Made by a program: the position numbers and the translations under genes
Notes under the pieces: model-generated
Databases searched by the model: none
Told to the model about the DNA's origin: nothing
Seen by the model: the letters and a program-made list of their open reading frames with translations, nothing else
In this document: positions 19,309-25,352 of the stretch, in pieces
Layout of the letters: each line of letters begins with the position of its first letter
How positions within the stretch are numbered: position 1 is the first letter of the stretch
IMG/VR virus record: IMGVR_UViG_3300042516_004266
Coordinates: 1 to 30,479 of that record
Strand: one strand, 5' to 3'
DNA: 30,479 bases
Origin: a virus

Positions 19309-19691
19309 AGGAGGGTGAACTGTGTTGGAGGTGTCGGGGGGACGGGCTTGCAGGTGCTCAGGGACAGCTCCTGGCGGTTGATCAAGTCACACTTGCTCCA
19401 GTGGGGATCCATCTGCCAATACCGCCAGCCGTTGACGGTGGCGTACATGCGGACTTCTTTCTTGCGGCCCCACATCATCGGCTGGCCTTTTTCCTCGATG
19501 AAGCGGGCGCAGTCTTTGAGGGTGATCGGCGGGAGGTAGCAGCCGTCTTCCCACTCTTCAGAGCCTGACTGCCAGGCCCTGCGGTGGACGTAATAGTGAG
19601 GGCAGTATTTGGCGTAGTTGACCGCGAAAGTCCAGGGCTGGCTCTCCATGGTCTGAGCAAACTGCTCCTCAGTGATGAAGCGTGATGGCAT
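19305..19691 (-). CDS. Hypothetical protein, first gene of IbrA-glycosyltransferase operon (128 aa)
   Basis: A 128-aa protein starting MPSRFITEEQFAQTMESQPW. It contains many Trp/Tyr and spaced Cys/His (AKYCPHYYVHRRAW, GCYLPPITLKDCARF, SKCDLINRQEL), which may bind metal. The layout, including FAVNYAKYCPHYY, suggests a compact alpha/beta protein. I cannot name the family, though small proteins of this kind occur next to IbrA-like genes in phages as far as I recall. It has a GCTAG promoter upstream and overlaps the next gene by ATGA. Confidence 0.7.
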   Translation of the reverse strand: MPSRFITEEQFAQTMESQPWTFAVNYAKYCPHYYVHRRAWQSGSEEWEDGCYLPPITLKDCARFIEEKGQPMMWGRKKEVRMYATVNGWRYWQMDPHWSKCDLINRQELSLSTCKPVPPTPPTQFTLL

Positions 19692-19715
19692 GGGTGGCTG
19701 GTGGCGACCTCGTGC

Positions 19716-19744
19716 ATCATACCACCGGGCTAGCTAAATGCTGG
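19716..19744 (-). promoter_or_regulatory. GCTAG-family promoter of IbrA-glycosyltransferase operon
   Basis: On the minus strand, TAGCTAGCCCGGTGG precedes TATGAT (19721-19716). The -35 region (CCAGCA) is weak. The leader is short and unstructured (GCCACCAGCCACCC before the ATG). The stop of the upstream ParB-like gene (19734-19736) lies in the box. Confidence 0.7.
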
Positions 19745-20342
19745 CCTTGTCGATCCCGAAGGTGTTGCTGCAGTGAGGGCAGGTCACGTCCACGATGCTT
19801 TGGTCTCCGGCGGTGTCGAAGCCTTGGGTCATGCGCTGCTGCGCGGCTGCAACGTCGGCGTCGGTGGTCAGCGTGGCGCCTTGCGTGGGCTGCAGGGTCG
19901 GCTCAAAGGCGGGCGGCTGGATTGCGCCGCCGAGAAGCTCCAGCTCGGCGTCACTGAAGAAATCCAGCACCTGATCGGCTTCCTCTGCGAACAGCTTCAG
20001 GCCGCTGGTGTCCCACTGGAGGTTGATCTCAGCGGTGCGATTGTCCGCCAGGGCAAGCATCCGGGCCTTGGGGTCGCCGGCGTCCAGGTCGGTGCGCTTG
20101 TGAACGATGATCTCGTCACCGCTGGTCTCAATCACCCGAACCTTGGTCAGGCCGATCTCTCCGGCCTTCTGGAAGGCGTGGTTGCCGGCGATGATCGTGC
20201 CGTCAGCGGCGGCCACGATCGGCCGGGCAAAGCCGTATTCGCGCAGGCTGCGCTCCAGGGCGTAGTTGCCCCGCTCGGTGCCTTGGTTCAGGTTGTCCTG
20301 ATCCGGGGTGAAATCGGTCAGGGAGGCTTTCTGGTCCGCCAA
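19734..20342 (-). CDS. ParB/Srx-domain protein, second copy
   Basis: A 202-aa protein with a clear ParB N-terminal domain: DNLNQGTERGNYALERSLRE (16-35), YGFARPIVAAADGTIIAGNH (36-55), VHKRTDLDAGD (80-90) and LALADNRTAE (96-105). The GTERG and IIAGN boxes bind nucleotide in ParB-like proteins. The C-terminus carries DVTCPHCSNTFGID with one Cys pair, like half of a zinc ribbon that could complete by dimerising. This type is common in phages, often near packaging or modification genes. The start is TTG at 20342 because no ATG fits before GTERG; that is uncertain. It differs greatly from the IbrB-like ParB at 16120. Confidence 0.8.
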   Translation of the reverse strand: MADQKASLTDFTPDQDNLNQGTERGNYALERSLREYGFARPIVAAADGTIIAGNHAFQKAGEIGLTKVRVIETSGDEIIVHKRTDLDAGDPKARMLALADNRTAEINLQWDTSGLKLFAEEADQVLDFFSDAELELLGGAIQPPAFEPTLQPTQGATLTTDADVAAAQQRMTQGFDTAGDQSIVDVTCPHCSNTFGIDKASI

Positions 20343-20383
20343 GGTGCAGCGTTTGAAGTGCTGGCAGCTTAGCTACAGCTGGC

Positions 20384-20809
20384 TCAGTCTCCCAGGGGGA
20401 AGCGGTGCCAGAAGACGATCCGATCGGGGTGGATGGTCACTTCTCGCACGTAACCCTTGCCATCGGCCTTGGGGGTGATCTCCACGCCGGCTTTGGCAGC
20501 AGCGGCGGCGATCAGCTCCTGGCGAAGCTTGACGCCCATCTCGTTGCGGAGGTAGCCGCCGGCGATGTAGTTGGCCATGCCCTTGTTGAAGTGGGAGTAG
20601 CGGGGAAGGCGCTGAATGATGTCGCCAACCCGGTTGGTGCTCCAGGCAATGCGGGCGGTGATCTCACTCCAGTCGGCCCACTCGTCTTGTTTGCCGCCGG
20701 TGCGGACGTGGAACTCAGGCGGGGCGACGCGGCAGATAACGCGGCCTTCGGCGGCGGCGGCGCGGATGGCGGCGTCAATCTCAGCCGATGCGGTGGTGGT
20801 AGGTGCCAT
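20384..20809 (-). CDS. Hypothetical protein (141 aa)
   Basis: A 141-aa protein starting MAPTTTASAEIDAAIRAAAA. The middle contains PPEFHVRTGGKQDEWADWSE and NKGMANYIAGGYLRNEMGVK; the end is beta-like (REVTIHPDRIVFWHRF). Not recognised. The start at 20809 is chosen because it follows the CCTTACCACCGCCC leader; the frame open to 20899 is leader sequence. It is transcribed from the perfect dyad promoter at 20895-20930. Confidence 0.65.
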   Translation of the reverse strand: MAPTTTASAEIDAAIRAAAAEGRVICRVAPPEFHVRTGGKQDEWADWSEITARIAWSTNRVGDIIQRLPRYSHFNKGMANYIAGGYLRNEMGVKLRQELIAAAAAKAGVEITPKADGKGYVREVTIHPDRIVFWHRFPLGD

Positions 20810-20835
20810 GGGGGGGCGGTGGTAAGGCTTGGGGT

Positions 20836-20886
20836 CCGGCGGTGGCCTGCCGCCGGTCAGGGGGAGAGGCGCGGGCGTCCCCTCCC
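20836..20886 (-). promoter_or_regulatory. Double-hairpin leader of the 20384 gene
   Basis: In the minus-strand leader, GGGAGGGG and CCTCTCCC (20886-20879 and 20869-20862) pair with one G-U, and CCGGCGG/CCGCCGG (20836-20842 and 20850-20856) form a second 7-bp stem. The stems precede CCTTACCACC and the ATG. Confidence 0.6.
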
Positions 20887-20894
20887 ATGTGCAA

Positions 20895-20930
20895 ATCATA
20901 CCACCTCTAGCTGGAAATGGCTAGAGGTGG
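20895..20930 (-). promoter_or_regulatory. GCTAG-family promoter with perfect 11-bp dyad
   Basis: On the minus strand, CCACCTCTAGC (20930-20920), 8-base centre, GCTAGAGGTGG (20911-20901), then TATGAT (20900-20895). It has the same arms and spacing as the plus-strand site at 1768, with a different centre, so the arms are under selection or recently copied. Confidence 0.8.
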
Positions 20931-20943
20931 CGCCTGTGCCGGA

Positions 20944-21399
20944 TCAGGCAGGCATCGCCGGGATGGCGGTGCAGTTGCGCAGCACGGCCAGCGCGGTGGG
21001 CGGCAGATAGCCGACCGGCTTGGACTCGTAGGGCGAGGGCACAAGCAGCTCAGGGCTGACGCCGGCCGCCAGCATGGCAACTCGTGCGTCATCGGCCTGC
21101 TGACGGGTCTCGTAGACGGCAGTGAACTTGCCGACGAAGATCCCTGTCGCCAAGAACGGATCGGGGCCCTCGGGGGTCTCGGTCACGGCGCAGACCACCC
21201 AGCCGTCCAGGTCGGCTTCGTAGTCGATGACCCCATCAAGGCCGTCGTCAGCGACCACGCCATGGGCACCAACGAATTGGCGGTAGGTGGCCTGATAGTC
21301 AGAGAGGGCGACCCTCTGCAGCCGTGGGTTTTGAAGCTGCTGATAGGAGGCGGCGATGGCCTGAGTGAGGGCTTCGTCGCGGGTGAGCTGAGCGGTCAT
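20944..21399 (-). CDS. Hypothetical protein (151 aa)
   Basis: A 151-aa protein starting MTAQLTRDEALTQAIAASYQ, with YEADLDGWVVCAVTETPEGP and IFVGKFTAVYETRQQADDAR in the middle and a Pro/Ala-rich end. The pattern suggests an alpha-beta fold. I do not recognise it. It has its own GCTAG promoter and a hairpin leader with a perfect GAGA loop. Confidence 0.65.
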   Translation of the reverse strand: MTAQLTRDEALTQAIAASYQQLQNPRLQRVALSDYQATYRQFVGAHGVVADDGLDGVIDYEADLDGWVVCAVTETPEGPDPFLATGIFVGKFTAVYETRQQADDARVAMLAAGVSPELLVPSPYESKPVGYLPPTALAVLRNCTAIPAMPA

Positions 21400-21459
21400 G
21401 GGATGTGATGCAGTCCGGTGAGGCCGTCACCGGGCGGTGGGGTCTCCCCCATGCACATA

Positions 21460-21488
21460 ATCATACCACCTCTAGCTGGGGATGGCTA
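21460..21488 (-). promoter_or_regulatory. GCTAG-family promoter for 20944 gene
   Basis: On the minus strand, TAGCCA (21488-21483), 17 bases ending GCTAGAGGTGG, then TATGAT (21465-21460). The leader hairpin GGGG/CCCC with GAGA tetraloop lies at 21450-21439, then a C-rich stretch before the ATG. Confidence 0.75.
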
Positions 21489-21514
21489 CATTCGGTCTGA
21501 TTTGAACCGCGCTT

Positions 21515-21533
21515 CACAAATCCAGGATTTGTG
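21515..21533 (+). promoter_or_regulatory. Palindromic operator of 21568 gene
   Basis: CACAAATCC-A-GGATTTGTG is a perfect 19-bp palindrome. It overlaps a candidate promoter in which TGTGTAAAGT (21530-21539) resembles an extended -10. It contains no GCTAG element, is AT-rich relative to its surroundings, and is unlike all other control regions here. Confidence 0.7.
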
Positions 21534-21567
21534 TAAAGTTGTTTCAACCCAAAGCACGGAGGCAGTC

Positions 21568-21729
21568 ATGCCTACGTCAACGGCAGAAGAACATCGCCAC
21601 CGCCACTACATCAGAAAAGCCCTGGCTGAAAACGGGGCTGACCCGTTTGAGATTGCGGCTGAGGCCATCGCACGGGCTGAAAGGCTGGAGGCCCGGATAC
21701 GGGCCTTGGAGGCGCAGCTGGGTCGCTAG
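21568..21729 (+). CDS. Small coiled-coil protein (53 aa) with own operator
   Basis: A 53-aa protein: MPTSTAEEHRHRHYIRKALA, then a helical repeat-like tail (EAIARAERLEARIRALEAQL) that should form a coiled coil and perhaps a dimer. GGAGG seven bases before the ATG is a strong Shine-Dalgarno sequence, which nearly all genes here lack. With the palindrome 35 bases upstream, it looks like an independently controlled, possibly autoregulated gene; there is no obvious DNA-binding motif. Its TAG stop shares one CTAG palindrome with the stop of the convergent HNH gene. Confidence 0.65.
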   Translation: MPTSTAEEHRHRHYIRKALAENGADPFEIAAEAIARAERLEARIRALEAQLGR

Positions 21730-22337
21730 CTGGCTGTGGCTAGCCCAAGAGCTTTTTCTATCGGCCACCCTCGCTTTAGGCGCTTTGCCAGTGTCGCCCA
21801 GGTGATTCCAGCCTCATCCGCCCAGTCAGCGATGCACTGCCGTCGCCCTTGGTACTCCAACAAAACATTGCTGCGCCTGTTGCGGGACTGCTGCTCTCGG
21901 GTGGCCCAGCGGACGTTCCCAGGTTGGTAATGGCCGTCGTTGTCAATCCGGTCGATCTGGTGAACCGGGGATGGGCGCGGTCCCACGTCTTGGAGAAAAC
22001 TCTCAAACGAGTCGTACAAAACACGGATGCCGCGACCGCCCCAATCCTTGAAACTTTTGTTGCGCTCAGAATTACATCGCTCTTGCATGTTTGACCAGAC
22101 TTTGTACTCAGGGCTTTGTGACATGCGGTGAGTGGCGTTTCGCTTGGCAGTAGCCTCACGGTTTTTGCAGCCACATGAGCGACTGAGCCCCCGCTTGACG
22201 TTGGCCACAAGGATTTCTTTTCTTACGCCGCAGTCGCACTCGCAGAGCCAGTAAGTCTGGCCGTTTCTGTTTTCTGCACGGCTGAGCAAAGTTAAACAGC
22301 CGTATTTTTGACCTGTCAGGTCGGCAAGCTTAGGCAT
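21726..22337 (-). CDS. HNH-like endonuclease-type phage protein, copy 2
   Basis: A 203-aa paralog of the 241-855 gene: DLTGQKYGCL (6-15), YWLCECDCG (29-37), SCGC (54-57), WGGRGI (99-104), QIDRIDNDGHYQPGNVRWAT (127-146), then EQQSRNRRSN. It keeps the consensus IDRIDNDG and RWAT that copy 1 has lost in part (VDRINNDG, WWAP). AGGAAGTGAC before the ATG is a plausible Shine-Dalgarno sequence. Its composition is less GC-rich than its neighbours, as expected for a mobile gene. An in-frame TTG lies just before the chosen ATG. Both copies end in ATAS followed by TAG, because each ends in a GCTAG box. Confidence 0.82.
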   Translation of the reverse strand: MPKLADLTGQKYGCLTLLSRAENRNGQTYWLCECDCGVRKEILVANVKRGLSRSCGCKNREATAKRNATHRMSQSPEYKVWSNMQERCNSERNKSFKDWGGRGIRVLYDSFESFLQDVGPRPSPVHQIDRIDNDGHYQPGNVRWATREQQSRNRRSNVLLEYQGRRQCIADWADEAGITWATLAKRLKRGWPIEKALGLATAS

Positions 22338-22357
22338 CAAGTCACTTCCTGCTAGAA

Positions 22358-22386
22358 ACTATACCACACCTAGCTGGCGATGGCAT
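22358..22386 (-). promoter_or_regulatory. GCTAG-family promoter for HNH copy 2
   Basis: On the minus strand, ATGCCA (22386-22381), 17 bases ending GCTAGGTGTGG, then TATAGT (22363-22358). The stop codon of the upstream nuclease gene (22370-22372) lies in it. No GC hairpin follows; instead there is AGGAAG before the start. Confidence 0.7.
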
Positions 22387-22840
22387 GACTTTCCGCAAAT
22401 ACGCTCAGCAGTGTCCCTCGCTGTTCAACCGCTTTGCCAACCAGTTTGATCCAGTAGCCGTCTTTTTGATGAATCATTGTGTTGGTGAGCGCCAAAAAAA
22501 GCCAGCCATCTGTTTGCAACAACATGCTTTTTTGCATGTCTGTGGTAAAACCAGCTCCCCTCGTGTGGCGGCCACCGCCGAACGCTCCACCTTGCACCTC
22601 GACCACGATTTTGTGCGCTGGCCAGGTGAAATCTGCCCGCCAGGGCCGCGACCTGGGCTTCAGCTTTCGCCTGATCTCCAGGTAATCCAGCCACGGCGGG
22701 ATCTCGGTCCACTGAGTTCGGGGCAGCGGCGCCCCGTGGTTCCACTTCAGCCAGGCGGCGAAGAACTCTCGCTCCAGATCGCTGCCGAACACGCTTGAGG
22801 GAGTCTTCACAAAAAAAGGGCCAGCTCTAGCTAGCCCCAT
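22370..22840 (-). CDS. PD-(D/E)XK-type endonuclease
   Basis: A 156-aa protein. WRADFTWPAHKIVVEVQGGA (67-86) has the D-x(10)-E-V-Q pattern of small phage nucleases with a Vsr/DUF559-like PD-(D/E)XK core (Asp70, Glu81, Gln83). DMQKSMLLQTDGWLFLALT (101-119) supplies the conserved Lys and following strand. The family often serves as a Holliday-junction-type or recombination endonuclease in phage replication modules; the exact substrate is unknown here. It begins 13 bases after the preceding gene, and a GCTAG box lies inside its own first codons (MGLARAG). The SSB-like and ERF neighbours support a recombination role. Confidence 0.78.
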   Translation of the reverse strand: MGLARAGPFFVKTPSSVFGSDLEREFFAAWLKWNHGAPLPRTQWTEIPPWLDYLEIRRKLKPRSRPWRADFTWPAHKIVVEVQGGAFGGGRHTRGAGFTTDMQKSMLLQTDGWLFLALTNTMIHQKDGYWIKLVGKAVEQRGTLLSVFAESHAIAS

Positions 22841-22853
22841 GATTGCAGAACCG

Positions 22854-23360
22854 TCAGGCCGTCTCGGCCATGGTGTCTCCAGGGTGGTAAGCGATCCCCG
22901 CCCGGCGGGCGAAGTTCGCGGCGCGACGCTGCTCAGCGATCAGCAGGATCCGCTGATAGGTGGCCGGGTCAAGGCTGTGCCTGGCAGCCGCCTGGAAGTA
23001 GCTGGCCACCTCCTGCTGCGTGTTGGGGTGTGACAGCGAGTGCCGAATCACCTGTTGTCGCTCGGCTTTGATCTGCGCCTGAGCGTCGGCCTTGCGGACG
23101 CGACTGGCCTTGGTCTGGCACTGCTGGAGAAGCATGGCCAGGCGGCCACGCTCCAGGCCGTGCTGCTGGATTTCCGCTGCCAGCTCCGGCGTGTGGGCGG
23201 CGTTGAGGCTGGCGCGGATGACGGCCTTGACCTCTTGCAGGCGGATCCCGGCTTCCATGGCCAGGCCGTCCAGTTGGTCGGCCGTGAGCTGGTCAAGGTC
23301 TTGCAGCGTGATCTTGCGGCCGAGTGTCTCCGACTCAAACGCGACGAGAAGCTTGGTCAT
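22854..23360 (-). CDS. Hypothetical helical protein in recombination operon (168 aa)
   Basis: A 168-aa protein: MTKLLVAFESETLGRKITLQ, then LDQLTADQLDGLAMEAGIRL, and a long charged helical region (ASRVRKADAQAQIKAERQQV). It could bind DNA or bridge proteins. It has no known domain. The start at 23360 is chosen over the long upstream frame, which is low-complexity shadow of the SSB-like gene. It lies between the SSB-like and nuclease genes in one operon. Confidence 0.65.
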   Translation of the reverse strand: MTKLLVAFESETLGRKITLQDLDQLTADQLDGLAMEAGIRLQEVKAVIRASLNAAHTPELAAEIQQHGLERGRLAMLLQQCQTKASRVRKADAQAQIKAERQQVIRHSLSHPNTQQEVASYFQAAARHSLDPATYQRILLIAEQRRAANFARRAGIAYHPGDTMAETA

Positions 23361-23416
23361 GGGCTGATGGCGGGGGGTGTTGGGGGCCAGCGGTGAAGAC
23401 GGCCCCCAGGTGCGGG

Positions 23417-23929
23417 TCAGAACGGGATCGACGTGTCGAAGCCGCCGGGTGCATCGGCGTAAGCCGGCGCAGGGGCCTGCGGTGCCGGTGCAAATGCCGG
23501 TGCGGGTGCCTGCGGTGCGGGTGCGCCCCATTGCTGGCCCTGCGGTGCCTGCTGGACAGGAGCGCCGCCCCAGCCGCCGGGAGCCGGTGCGCCCCACTGC
23601 TGGCCCTGTGGTGCTTGCTGCGCAGCTTGAGCGCGGGCGGCGTCACGGGCGGCGGCCTCAGTGGGCGAGTCGAAACGGACGCTGATCGCAGGGCGCTGCT
23701 TGCCGGTGGCGGTGAGGCTGCCGTCGCCTCTCCAGGCAGCGGCGCGAAGCTCCACAAAGGGCTCGGCGCCATCGCCATAGCCAGGCTTGAGTGGGATGGT
23801 GCCGCCAGAGATGCCTTGGTAAAGCTCAGCGATCACGCTGGCCGGGATCCTCAGGTTGCCGGTGGCGTCGGGGTCGTTCTGGTTCTTCTTGAAGGTGTTG
23901 GGGAAAAGGCCGCAGTCGAATCCTTTCAT
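23417..23929 (-). CDS. SSB-like protein with IPF tip
   Basis: A 170-aa protein. The first 87 residues are compact (MKGFDCGLFPNTFKKNQNDP, then PFVELRAAAWRGDGSLTATG). Residues about 95-160 are a disordered Gln/Pro/Gly/Ala linker with two copies of QQAPQGQQWGAPAP (104-117, 126-139). It ends GGFDTSIPF, which matches the acidic-IPF tip by which bacterial SSB recruits partners. Linker plus tip strongly suggest single-stranded DNA binding, but the N-terminal region is not an evident SSB OB-fold. It has its own promoter and lies in the recombination block. Confidence 0.7.
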   Translation of the reverse strand: MKGFDCGLFPNTFKKNQNDPDATGNLRIPASVIAELYQGISGGTIPLKPGYGDGAEPFVELRAAAWRGDGSLTATGKQRPAISVRFDSPTEAAARDAARAQAAQQAPQGQQWGAPAPGGWGGAPVQQAPQGQQWGAPAPQAPAPAFAPAPQAPAPAYADAPGGFDTSIPF

Positions 23930-23956
23930 CGGGAGTGGGTGGTGGTGGTCTCTATC

Positions 23957-23984
23957 AGTGTACCACTGCTAGCTAGCTTTGGCA
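23957..23984 (-). promoter_or_regulatory. Variant GCTAG promoter for SSB-like operon
   Basis: On the minus strand, TGCCAA (23984-23979), 16 bases containing GCTAGCTAGCAGTGG, then TACACT (23962-23957). It has the same class of -35 and spacing as the 12135 promoter. The leader is short and A/C-rich (GAGACCACCACCCACTCCCG) with no hairpin. Confidence 0.65.
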
Positions 23985-24580
23985 GTGGAGGAAGTGAACA
24001 GGAGGGATCGCATCACGGGAATCGCTCTCCCGTGTGCTCTTGGTCGGCGGGTCAGCACGTACTGCCCAGTTGGCTCCAGCCAGCCTTCTCGGCGGGCGAC
24101 CTTCCACAGGTTGCCAATCGCCTTGGGTCGGATGCTCAGGCCTCTGGCGCTGGCCAGCTGGTGATAGTCATCCCCCGTGAGCAAAGGGAGTCGTTCGCAC
24201 AGGTGGCGGATGCAGTCAAGGGATGCTTCCTTCTGGCCATCAGCGGTCGCATCCCAAGCCAGCTTCATGCCTGCGTCACGCCCGTCAAGGTTGGGCGCAG
24301 CCGCAGGCGGTTGGATCGGCTCAGACTCGGTCAGTTGCCGGGGCCCTGGGGCACTCCCGCTACCAGCGGACGCGAAGAGGTCTGGCTGAGCCCATTTCCG
24401 CTGGCCTTGATCGCCGATCGGCTGGCCGGGGCGATTTTCGGATCCGAGCTGTAGATCGGGCCGCCGACTGTGGCGCCGATGTTCTGTGCCCGAGGGGCGA
24501 ACTTCACCGCTGCGGGCGAGGTCCAGCTCCCCACTTTGTCTGCTGCGCCGGCCATTGGTCTCTGGGCTAGGTGCTGCCAT
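23969..24580 (-). CDS. Hypothetical protein with winged-helix-like C-terminus (203 aa)
   Basis: A 203-aa protein. The first 100 residues are disordered and rich in Ser, Arg, Gln and Pro (MAAPSPETNGRRSRQSGELD). The rest is ordered: DCIRHLCERLPLLTGDDYHQ, then IRPKAIGNLWKVARREGWLE, ending RSLLFTSSTAKAS. The second block looks like a winged helix as found in phage replication-initiation or loader proteins. TAGGAG before the ATG may serve as a Shine-Dalgarno sequence. It begins 11 bases after the ERF stop. The TAG stop lies in the next promoter box. Confidence 0.6.
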   Translation of the reverse strand: MAAPSPETNGRRSRQSGELDLARSGEVRPSGTEHRRHSRRPDLQLGSENRPGQPIGDQGQRKWAQPDLFASAGSGSAPGPRQLTESEPIQPPAAAPNLDGRDAGMKLAWDATADGQKEASLDCIRHLCERLPLLTGDDYHQLASARGLSIRPKAIGNLWKVARREGWLEPTGQYVLTRRPRAHGRAIPVMRSLLFTSSTAKAS

Positions 24581-24591
24581 TCTGCCGACTC

Positions 24592-25140
24592 CTAGAAGAG
24601 TGCATTGCCGCCCATCGGCGCGGGCCGGGCGGCGGGCTGATTGCGGGTGCCGTTGCTGCTGTAGTCGGACTTCTTGCCTTTGAGGCCATCGGCGGCGTTG
24701 CCGTCGTCGTCAGTCTCGGCCGCCACGCACAACAGCTGCGTCAGGTTGTAGCGCATGGCATAAGTGCCACTGCTGCCGACCGCCTGGCTCTTGCTCACGT
24801 CCAGCACCGGGAAGGTGGAGGTCCGGTAGCCGCCGCTCACGTGGCTCAAGGTGGTTGTGACCACGAAGCCGGCCGCCGTGGGCTGATAGCTGCTGCTGAG
24901 GCTCAGGCCCTGACCGCCAAGCGCTGGGGCGACCGATGCCAGCAGCTTGTCGAGCGACAGGTACTTGGAGTTGAAGTACGGGTTGTCGGCGTCCTTGGTG
25001 AGGTCGCCGTACTTGGCCCGAGCCTTGATCAGGGCCGCGTCCAGGGCAGCGATCAGCTCAATGGTGGGACCGGCGTTAGGCGGGAGGTGGCAAGGCAGTG
25101 CAGGCTGCTGCACGTTGCCTGGCGCGTCGGTGGAATCCAT
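24592..25140 (-). CDS. erf: ERF-family single-strand annealing recombinase
   Basis: A 182-aa protein with the ERF-family marks: ELIAALDAALIKARAKYGDL (28-47), NPYFNSKYLSLDKL (53-66), VVTTTLSHVSGGYRTSTFPV (93-112), QAVGSSGTYAMRYNLTQLL (119-137) and AETDDDGNAAD (141-151). Such proteins (P22 Erf relatives) anneal complementary strands in phage recombination, using ends made by an exonuclease. The length and order of motifs are normal. It ends in GGNALF, which may be a short protein-interaction tail. The ATG at 25140 follows TTTCACCACC; the upstream extension to 25191 is leader. Partner candidates are the RecB-like nuclease at 14548 and the SSB-like protein at 23417. Confidence 0.93.
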   Translation of the reverse strand: MDSTDAPGNVQQPALPCHLPPNAGPTIELIAALDAALIKARAKYGDLTKDADNPYFNSKYLSLDKLLASVAPALGGQGLSLSSSYQPTAAGFVVTTTLSHVSGGYRTSTFPVLDVSKSQAVGSSGTYAMRYNLTQLLCVAAETDDDGNAADGLKGKKSDYSSNGTRNQPAARPAPMGGNALF

Positions 25141-25160
25141 GGTGGTGAAAGACAGGTCAG

Positions 25161-25187
25161 GCGCAGCAGTCGAAGCATCCGCTGCGC
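25161..25187 (-). promoter_or_regulatory. Leader hairpin of ERF gene
   Basis: GCGCAGC and GCTGCGC form a 7-bp stem around a 13-base loop, between the promoter at 25196 and the ATG. The stem is unrelated in sequence to the GAGA hairpins of other leaders but is in the same place. Confidence 0.55.
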
Positions 25188-25195
25188 ACACTCAC

Positions 25196-25224
25196 ACCAT
25201 ACCACCATCTAGCTAGTGGCGCCA
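25196..25224 (-). promoter_or_regulatory. Variant GCTAG promoter for ERF gene
   Basis: On the minus strand, TGGCGC (25224-25219), 17 bases containing CTAGCTAGATGGTGG, then TATGGT (25201-25196). The TGGCGC/17-base form is shared with the promoter at 26229. Confidence 0.68.
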
Positions 25225-25246
25225 CTCTGGCCCCGGCGATCGGCGT

Positions 25247-25318
25247 GTGACAAATTGCGTCACGTCCTGACCAGAAAGCGCACAAGTCGCCGCTTCGCGC
25301 AGCAAATCGCAGCAAATT
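25247..25318 (+). repeat. Repeat-rich intergenic control region
   Basis: GTGAC-AAATTGC-GTCAC (25247-25263) is an inverted repeat, and CGCAGCAAAT occurs twice in direct tandem (25299-25308 and 25309-25318), one helical turn apart. The stretch lies between the ERF promoter and a possible small plus-strand gene and is richer in A/T than its surroundings. It could be an operator or part of an origin. Confidence 0.5.
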
Positions 25319-25352
25319 GGAGCTGAGCGCAGCGGGTTGGCTGGCAAGCTAC

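Noticed and set aside
18499-19539. Plus-strand frame of 346 aa opposite the IbrA-like gene
   Set aside because: It is a Gly/Val-rich shadow of a gene with an intact SGGKDS loop.
18148-20342. Dnd phosphorothioation system
   Set aside because: The PP-loop protein is longer and IbrA-like rather than DndC-like, and no DndA, DndD or DndE is present; the link to DNA modification stays an inference.
23324-24454. Plus-strand frame of 376 aa across the SSB-like and 23969 genes
   Set aside because: It crosses two minus-strand genes and a promoter box; its composition is Cys/Arg/Gly-rich shadow of the repeated linker.
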